A stretch of DNA of 10,895 bases, from assembly GCA_900553545.1 (NCBI GenBank), contig USDP01000044.1:1-10895 (forward strand), written 5' to 3'. Shown here piece by piece: positions 6,313-10,895 of the stretch. Position 1 is the stretch's first letter. Each line of letters opens with the position of its first letter. The position numbers and the translations under genes are program-made. Under the pieces are notes generated by a model that was given only the letters and a program-made list of their open reading frames with translations, was not told the DNA's origin and searched no databases. This stretch comes from an uncultured Eubacteriales bacterium (GTDB taxonomy: Bacteria; Bacillota; Clostridia; Oscillospirales; Oscillospiraceae).

Positions 6313-8448
6313 ATGAAGAAACAGAAGCCGCCCGCGCGGGAACCGGTACAACTGCATATTGATCCGACGCCCGCCGAGACGACGCCCGAATATACGCTCG
6401 AGGACATCATGAACGAGTTCGGCGGCTGGACGAAGCGCGAACCGGAACCGGCAGCTGCGTCCCCAGAGCCAGGGCCGCCCAAACCGGAAAAGCCGGAAGA
6501 AACGCCCACCCCGGAAACTTCTGAAACGCCGGAGGCCGCACCGCAGGAAGCCGAAGCCGTTCGCCCGGCGGAGCCTGCCCCGAAGGAGGACAAACAGCCC
6601 GACCTTTCGGCGCAGACGATGCGCTTCGCGCCCGTCACGGCGGAGCCGCCAAAGCCCGAGCAGCCCACGATCTGGACGTACAAGGGCGAACCTGCCCCGG
6701 AAGCTCCGGACGTCCGCACCCGCCTCTCGAAGGACGAGCTGCGCGAACGCCAGCGACAGAAAAAGCTGGAGCGCCAGCGCCAGAAGCAGGAAAAGCGCCG
6801 CGCCAGAAGGCGGGAGCAGCCGGAGCGGACGTTCTCCTCACCGGAGGAGGCGTATTCCTTCTATTGTAAGCCCGATTCGCTGCGTCTGCGGCTCCTGCTC
6901 TGCTGTCTGCTGACGCTGGCCTCCGCCGTGCTGCTTGTGCTCGCCGCCGGAGTCTTCACTGCGCCGACAACGCATCTGTCCCTGTTCTCCGCGTTGATGC
7001 TCATTTTCATGATCCTACAGGCCATCCTGTGCCTCGATGTCCTTGCGGAGGGCTTTTTCGCGGCCATCCGTTTGAAATCCGACCTCAACAGCATGCTGCT
7101 CCTTGTGGTGCTGGTCTGCGCGGCGGACGCGGTCTTTGCGCTGCTGGGCGGCCGCATCCCGTTCTGCACGGTCGTCTCCGTGGAGCTGACCGTCGGCCTC
7201 TGGAGCCGTCTGCTCTTAAAATCCGCCAAATACCGCACGATGAAGGCCGTCTGCAGCATGCCGACGCCCACCGGCGCCGTTCGCAAAGGATCCGCCTGGC
7301 ACGGCACCGACTGCATCTTCCGCGTCCCCGGCGACCGCGCGGCGTTTACCGCCCAGCTCGAAATGCCGGACGCCGCGAAGCGCTGCGCGCGCATCTGCAC
7401 GCCGGTCGCCGCGCTGCTGACGCTGGCGCTTTCCGTGCTGGCCGCGCTCCGCAGCGAGCATAATTTCCTCTGGGCGTGGTCTGCCATGCTGCTGGCTGCG
7501 TTCCCGTCCGGCCTGTTCCTCAGCTTTGCCCGTACCTTCCAGCGGCAATCCGCCCGTCTCTACCGCTATGGCGCGGCCATCTCGGGCTGGAGCGGCGCGC
7601 GCGTCCTCAGCGGAGAGTGCGCCGTGACCATCACCGATCAGGACCTCTTCCCGGCGGGCAGTGTCACGCTCAACGGCATGAAAATCTATTCCGACCGTTC
7701 GGTGAGCCAGATCATCGGCTTCGCCTCTGCCGTCGTGCAGACGGCGGGCAGCGGCCTCGTCCCGCTGTTTGACGAGATGATGCACAGCCAGAACGGCCGC
7801 CACTACCGCGTCGATACCTTCCGCCGCTACGAGGGCGGGGGACTGGGCGCGGAGATCCAGGGCGACGTCATCCTCATGGGTTCCATCGGCTTCATGAAGC
7901 TGATGAAGGTCCGCATGCCGGAGGGCACGCGGCTGAAGCAGGCCGTGTACCTGTCGGTCAACGGCGATTTAGCGGCAGTCTTTGCGCTGAACTACGCGCC
8001 CGCCGCCGGCATCCGCAGCGGGCTGAACGCCGCGGTTCACGCCTCCGGCCTGCTGCCGCTGCTGGCGACACGCGATTTCATGATCACGCCGCAGTTCCTG
8101 AAGCTCCGCTATAAGATCGCGTCCGAGCGCGTCGAGTTCCCAACCGTGGAAGAGCGGGCGCAGCTCTCCGAGCCGAACGCTGGCCTCGGCGGCACGCAGG
8201 GCGCACTGCTCGCGCGCGACAGCTTCGAAGGCTTCCTCGCCGCCGTCTCCGGCGCGCGGGCCATGCGCGGTGCGGCCATCGGCAGCATCGCCATCGCCGT
8301 CATGGGCGGCGCGATGGGTATGCTCGTCCTCACGTTCCTCACGTTCCTCGGCGCGACGCTCTCGGCCTCCTGCTGGAACCTGTTTTTGTACACGCTGCTC
8401 TGGCTTGCGCCCGGAATTTTGATCACCAGCCTGTCCAGCCGCCGCTGA
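6313..8448 (+). CDS. Degenerate P-type ATPase-like membrane protein with Pro/Glu-rich N-terminus (probable pseudoenzyme)
   Basis: I do not recognise a named family for this 711-residue protein. Residues 1-41 include YTLEDIMNEFGGW (27-39); 42-135 are Pro/Glu-rich; 136-172 are Arg/Lys/Gln-rich. About eight membrane segments follow near 190-213, 222-246, 257-279, 282-302, 360-379, 385-407, 652-680 and 686-706, the count of a P1B metal ATPase. FPSG (397-400) sits where CPC would be. GAAISGWSGARVL (420-432) resembles the post-M4 segment. D442 falls at the phosphorylation site, but KTGT reads QDLF. YEGGGLGAEIQGDVILMGS (506-524) resembles the N-domain GxG region, and LLATRDF (583-589) resembles MLTGDN. 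TGE and GDGxND are absent, and the A domain (about 303-358) is roughly half size. ATP-driven transport is therefore unlikely; a structural, sensing or binding role is inference. The ATG at 6313 follows an in-frame stop at 6304, and GGAG at 6297-6300 is distant (12 nt). No clear terminator follows. Confidence 0.7.
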   Translation: MKKQKPPAREPVQLHIDPTPAETTPEYTLEDIMNEFGGWTKREPEPAAASPEPGPPKPEKPEETPTPETSETPEAAPQEAEAVRPAEPAPKEDKQPDLSAQTMRFAPVTAEPPKPEQPTIWTYKGEPAPEAPDVRTRLSKDELRERQRQKKLERQRQKQEKRRARRREQPERTFSSPEEAYSFYCKPDSLRLRLLLCCLLTLASAVLLVLAAGVFTAPTTHLSLFSALMLIFMILQAILCLDVLAEGFFAAIRLKSDLNSMLLLVVLVCAADAVFALLGGRIPFCTVVSVELTVGLWSRLLLKSAKYRTMKAVCSMPTPTGAVRKGSAWHGTDCIFRVPGDRAAFTAQLEMPDAAKRCARICTPVAALLTLALSVLAALRSEHNFLWAWSAMLLAAFPSGLFLSFARTFQRQSARLYRYGAAISGWSGARVLSGECAVTITDQDLFPAGSVTLNGMKIYSDRSVSQIIGFASAVVQTAGSGLVPLFDEMMHSQNGRHYRVDTFRRYEGGGLGAEIQGDVILMGSIGFMKLMKVRMPEGTRLKQAVYLSVNGDLAAVFALNYAPAAGIRSGLNAAVHASGLLPLLATRDFMITPQFLKLRYKIASERVEFPTVEERAQLSEPNAGLGGTQGALLARDSFEGFLAAVSGARAMRGAAIGSIAIAVMGGAMGMLVLTFLTFLGATLSASCWNLFLYTLLWLAPGILITSLSSRR

Positions 8449-8494
8449 GCGCGGAAAAAATTGTGTATTTTCGCCGCAATGACTAAGATTCTCA

Positions 8495-8523
8495 TTGCAA
8501 TCCGCTTGCGTTTCGTATATAAT
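8495..8523 (+). promoter_or_regulatory. Sigma-A promoter of the EF-G-like gene
   Basis: TTGCAA (8495-8500), a 17-bp spacer and a perfect TATAAT (8518-8523). The start is expected near 8530, with a leader of about 78 nt. It lies wholly in the gap after the preceding gene, so the GTPase gene has its own transcript. Confidence 0.82.
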
Positions 8524-8555
8524 GGACTCTAAGAGTGGCTTCAGAATTGCCGCAG

Positions 8556-8585
8556 GGACGGTCAGCCCGTTGTACAGGCCCGTCC
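8556..8585 (+). promoter_or_regulatory. Leader hairpin before the EF-G-like gene ribosome binding site
   Basis: GGACGG (8556-8561) pairs with CCGTCC (8580-8585), and GCC (8565-8567) can pair with GGC (8577-8579) inside it. The stem ends 4 nt before AAAGGAG (8590-8596), the ribosome binding site for the ATG at 8608. It is not followed by a U-run, so it could act on translation or mRNA stability rather than as a terminator. Confidence 0.45.
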
Positions 8586-8607
8586 GGAGAAAGGAGAAAT
8601 TTTAACT

Positions 8608-10671
8608 ATGGCCTATACTGCCAACGACATCCGCAACATCAGCCTGCTGGGACACGGCGGCGACGGCAAGTCCGCCCTGTGCGAGAGCATGCTGTTCACC
8701 ACCAAGGCGATCACCCGTCTCGGCAAACGCGCCGACGGCACGACCGTTTCCGACTTTGACGACGAAGAGAAGAAGAGACAGTATTCCATCTCCTCGTCCA
8801 TCATTCCGGTGGAATATAACAAGTGCAAGCTGAACTTTATCGACAACCCCGGCTATTTCGACTTCGCCGGTCAGATCGCGCAGTCGCTGCGCGTGGCGGA
8901 CGCAGGACTCATCTGCCTCACCGCCAAGGGCGGTATCGCCGTCGGCACCGAAAAGGGCTGGAAGAGCCTCGCCAAGGCCGGCCTGCCCGCGATGTTCTAC
9001 ATCTCCAAGCTCGACGAAGAGCATGCCAACTTCTTCAACGTGTTCGACTCTCTGCGTGAGATGTTCGGCGCGTCCGTCATCCCCTTCACGTTCCCGATCA
9101 TGAACGGCGACAAGGCTGTCGGCGTGGTCGACCTGGTCACGAAGAAGGCGTACGACGAAGCCGGCAAAGAGATCGCCCTGCCCGCCGATGCGGCCGACAA
9201 GATCGAAGAATACATGGCCGAGCTGAACGAGCAGGTCGCCGAGACCGACGAAGCCCTCATGGAGAAGTTCTTCATGGAAGAGCCGTTCACCGAAGAAGAG
9301 CTGCTCACCGGCATCAAGGCCGGCATTCGTACGCGGAGCGTCACGCCCGTTTTCTGCGGCTGCGCCTATACCGGCCTCGGCACCACGAACCTGCTGACCA
9401 ATCTCGTCAAGTTCGCGCCGAACCCCCTCGAGGGCAAGCCCATGACCCAGATCGTCGATGGCGAAGAGAAGGAATTCAAGCTCGACCCGCACGGCAGCCC
9501 CATGGCCTTCGTCTTCCACACCATGTCCGACCAGTACGGCAAGAACTCCTACTTCAAGGTCCTCTCCGGCAACATCGAAGACACCATGACCGTCCAGAAT
9601 GTCCGTACCGGCGACTCTGAAAAGCTCGGCAACATGTTCTTCCCGAAGGGCAAGGACAACGCTAAGACCTCCAAGGTCTGCTGCGGCGACATCGGCGTCT
9701 TCACCAAGCTCGCCTCCGTCAAGAACGGCGATACCCTCGGCATGCCGGGCAAGACTGTCCAGATCAAGGGCATGAGCTACGACGAGCCGATGTACAAGAT
9801 GGCCATCTACGCCAAGGTCAAGGGCACCGAGGATAAGATCGCGGCCGGTCTCGTCAAGCTGAACGAGGAAGACTCCTCCTTCACCTATGGCAACGACCCC
9901 GAAACCAAGGAACTCATCATCGCGGGCGCCGGCGACATGCAGCTCTCCGTCCTGATGGCTAAGCTCCAGAGCAAGTACAAGGTCGAGGCTGTGCTCAAGC
10001 CCGCCAAGATCGCCTACCGTGAAACCATCAAGAAGAAGGTCGAGATCCACGGCCGTCACAAGAAGCAGTCCGGCGGCCACGGCCAGTTCGGCGACGTCTA
10101 TATCCGCTTCGAGCCGCAGTCCGAGTCCGAAGAGATGATCTTCGCGGACGAGACCGTCGGCGGCTGCGTGCCGAAGAACTTCATCCCGTCCGTTGAAAAG
10201 GGCCTGCGCAACTGCGTCGGCAAGGGCGTCCTCGCCGGTTATCCGGTCGTCTTCCTGAAGGCCACGCTGTACTTTGGTTCCTATCATCCGGTCGACTCCT
10301 CCGATATGGCGTTCCAGACCGCTGCTGGCATCGCCTATAAGGAAGGTCTGCCCACCGCCGGCCCGACCCTGCTCGAGCCGATCGGCGAGCTGAAGGTTCT
10401 CATCCCCGATGCCAACATGGGCGACGTCATCGGCGACCTCAACAAGCGCCGCGGCCGTGTCATGGGCATGAATCCCGATCCCGAGAACCCCGGCTATCAG
10501 ATCGTCGAGGCGGAAGTCCCGATGGGCGAGATGACCAGCTATACCATCGACCTGCGCGCGATGAGCCAGGGCCGCGGCAGCTACACGCTGAAGTTCGTCC
10601 GCTATGAGGAAGTCCCGCAGATGAACCAGGCCAAGATCATCGAAGACGCCAAGAAGGAAGATGAAGAATAA
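8608..10671 (+). CDS. fusA2: Elongation factor G-like translational GTPase (EF-G-2 type)
   Basis: This 687-residue cytoplasmic GTPase has the five-domain EF-G layout. The G domain has a P-loop GHGGDGKS (15-22), G3 DNPGYFDF (79-86) and G4 SKLD (133-136). Domain II is about 295-385, III about 393-467, IV about 468-590 (GRHKKQSGGHGQFGDV and GSYHPVDSSDMAF, keeping the tip histidine H560) and V about 591-670. Canonical EF-G has AHIDAGKT, DTPGHVDF and NKxD. The altered P-loop, the Tyr for the catalytic His at residue 83 and Ser for Asn in G4 match the EF-G-2 paralogue subfamily, as I recall for Thermus EF-G-2. It is therefore probably not the housekeeping translocase that is usually encoded beside rpsL-rpsG-tuf. 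Its physiological role is not settled. The symbol fusA2 is a paralogue label, not proof of function. AAAGGAG lies 11 nt before the ATG. The gene stands alone between its own promoter and terminator. Confidence 0.93.
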   Translation: MAYTANDIRNISLLGHGGDGKSALCESMLFTTKAITRLGKRADGTTVSDFDDEEKKRQYSISSSIIPVEYNKCKLNFIDNPGYFDFAGQIAQSLRVADAGLICLTAKGGIAVGTEKGWKSLAKAGLPAMFYISKLDEEHANFFNVFDSLREMFGASVIPFTFPIMNGDKAVGVVDLVTKKAYDEAGKEIALPADAADKIEEYMAELNEQVAETDEALMEKFFMEEPFTEEELLTGIKAGIRTRSVTPVFCGCAYTGLGTTNLLTNLVKFAPNPLEGKPMTQIVDGEEKEFKLDPHGSPMAFVFHTMSDQYGKNSYFKVLSGNIEDTMTVQNVRTGDSEKLGNMFFPKGKDNAKTSKVCCGDIGVFTKLASVKNGDTLGMPGKTVQIKGMSYDEPMYKMAIYAKVKGTEDKIAAGLVKLNEEDSSFTYGNDPETKELIIAGAGDMQLSVLMAKLQSKYKVEAVLKPAKIAYRETIKKKVEIHGRHKKQSGGHGQFGDVYIRFEPQSESEEMIFADETVGGCVPKNFIPSVEKGLRNCVGKGVLAGYPVVFLKATLYFGSYHPVDSSDMAFQTAAGIAYKEGLPTAGPTLLEPIGELKVLIPDANMGDVIGDLNKRRGRVMGMNPDPENPGYQIVEAEVPMGEMTSYTIDLRAMSQGRGSYTLKFVRYEEVPQMNQAKIIEDAKKEDEE

Positions 10672-10695
10672 TTCCCAATCCCCATCAGAACATCG

Positions 10696-10727
10696 AAAGG
10701 CTCCCCACCGGGGAGCCTTTTTCTTTT
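10696..10727 (+). terminator. Strong intrinsic terminator after the EF-G-like gene
   Basis: Arms 10696-10706 and 10710-10720 form a perfect 11-bp GC-rich stem with the 3-nt loop ACC, followed by TTTTTCTTTT (10718-10727). It starts 25 nt after the stop codon. Confidence 0.96.
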
Positions 10728-10746
10728 GATTCGCCCTATGGGCTAT

Positions 10747-10798
10747 GTAGGGGCCGATGCCCTCATCGGCCCTTCGGGCGGGCAATGCCTGCCCCTAC
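10747..10798. repeat. GTAGGGGC repeat, composite 52-bp element with terminal inverted repeats
   Basis: The element begins GTAGGGGC (10747-10754) and ends GCCCCTAC (10791-10798), an exact 8-bp terminal inverted repeat. Inside are two hairpins. The first is a 9-bp stem (10751-10759 with 10764-10772) with loop CCCT. The second is an 8-bp stem with one G-T pair (10776-10783 with 10787-10794) and loop AAT. The layout is that of two palindromic units in head-to-head orientation, like a miniature mobile or REP/BIME-type element. No coding sequence or target-site duplication is evident. Confidence 0.75.
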
Positions 10799-10826
10799 GA
10801 ATTCTGTCACACTTCCGGCTGCGAAC

Positions 10827-10850
10827 GTAGGGGCGAGCATTGGTCGCCCG
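10827..10850. repeat. GTAGGGGC palindromic repeat, single unit
   Basis: GTAGGGGC (10827-10834) starts a stem GGGCGA (10831-10836) paired with TCGCCC (10844-10849). One mismatch and a further C-G pair lie above it, around a CATTG loop region. It is the third unit of the family seen at 5409 and 10747, in the same orientation on the plus strand. The stem sequence differs between copies while pairing is kept. Confidence 0.7.
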
Positions 10851-10865
10851 CACTTTCCCCCTCAC

Positions 10866-10895
10866 AAAAAACGCGGCCCGCACCAATGGTGCGGG
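10866..10895 (-). terminator. Probable terminator of a minus-strand gene to the right, cut by the window edge
   Basis: On the minus strand CCCGCACC (10895-10888) pairs with GGTGCGGG (10884-10877) around the loop ATT. Then comes CCGCG (10876-10872) and six U residues (10871-10866). The CCGCG would extend the stem if its partner lies beyond 10895. This implies a convergent gene outside the window. It could instead be another palindromic repeat. Confidence 0.55.

Noticed and set aside
8449..8480. Terminator after the degenerate ATPase gene
   Set aside because: GCGG and CCGC can pair around an A/T-rich segment, but the stem is short and bulged and no U-run follows.
8602..10785. Open frame of 727 codons on the minus strand, antisense to the EF-G-like gene
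   Set aside because: It mirrors a clear EF-G gene codon for codon, runs through the terminator and repeat region, is low-complexity (Asp/Leu/Gly/Val-rich) and has no supporting start context. It is a GC-rich third-position artefact.

Overview
The window looks like a chromosomal piece of a GC-rich, anaerobic, Gram-positive gut-type Clostridia genome, most likely Oscillospiraceae/Ruminococcaceae. The evidence is an oxygen-sensitive Ni-Fe carbon monoxide dehydrogenase, strong AGGAGG-type ribosome binding sites, sigma-A promoters with 17-bp spacers, a second EF-G-like GTPase, and short GTAGGGGC palindromic repeats between genes. The family placement is inference; no 16S rRNA or other marker is present.

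Layout. Positions 1-2174 (minus strand): the first 17 codons of a CooC-type nickel-insertion ATPase and, upstream of it, a complete cooS (CO dehydrogenase). They are served by a near-consensus promoter and a leader of about 150 nt that contains a hairpin close to the ribosome binding site. Positions 2233-5258 (minus strand): ftsH and mscS form a two-gene operon with no space between the genes, its own promoter, and an intrinsic terminator that separates it from cooS. Positions 5186-5474: a divergent control region with the ftsH promoter on one strand and an rlmB promoter on the other, plus a GTAGGGGC palindrome inside the rlmB leader. Positions 5475-8448 (plus strand): a 23S rRNA ribose methyltransferase (RlmB/TrmH family), then, 25 nt later, a 711-residue membrane protein that I read as a degenerate P-type ATPase lacking the catalytic motifs. 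Positions 8495-10727 (plus strand): a monocistronic EF-G-2-type translational GTPase with its own promoter and a strong terminator. Positions 10728-10895: noncoding, with two more GTAGGGGC repeat elements and the 3' half of what is probably a terminator for a minus-strand gene beyond the window.

Function. CooS oxidises CO or reduces CO2 and needs a CooC-type ATPase for nickel insertion, so the left end is a CODH maturation/catalysis unit. The rest of any Wood-Ljungdahl or hydrogenase cluster would lie left of position 1. FtsH and MscS are both membrane-integrity proteins (protein quality control and osmotic release). RlmB and EF-G-2 act on the ribosome.

The most unusual item is the 711-residue protein at 6313-8448. 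It keeps the membrane layout and recognisable fragments of the P, N and A domains of a P1B-type ATPase, but it has lost DKTGT, TGE and GDGxND. It also carries a long Pro/Glu-rich and then Arg/Lys-rich N-terminal extension.
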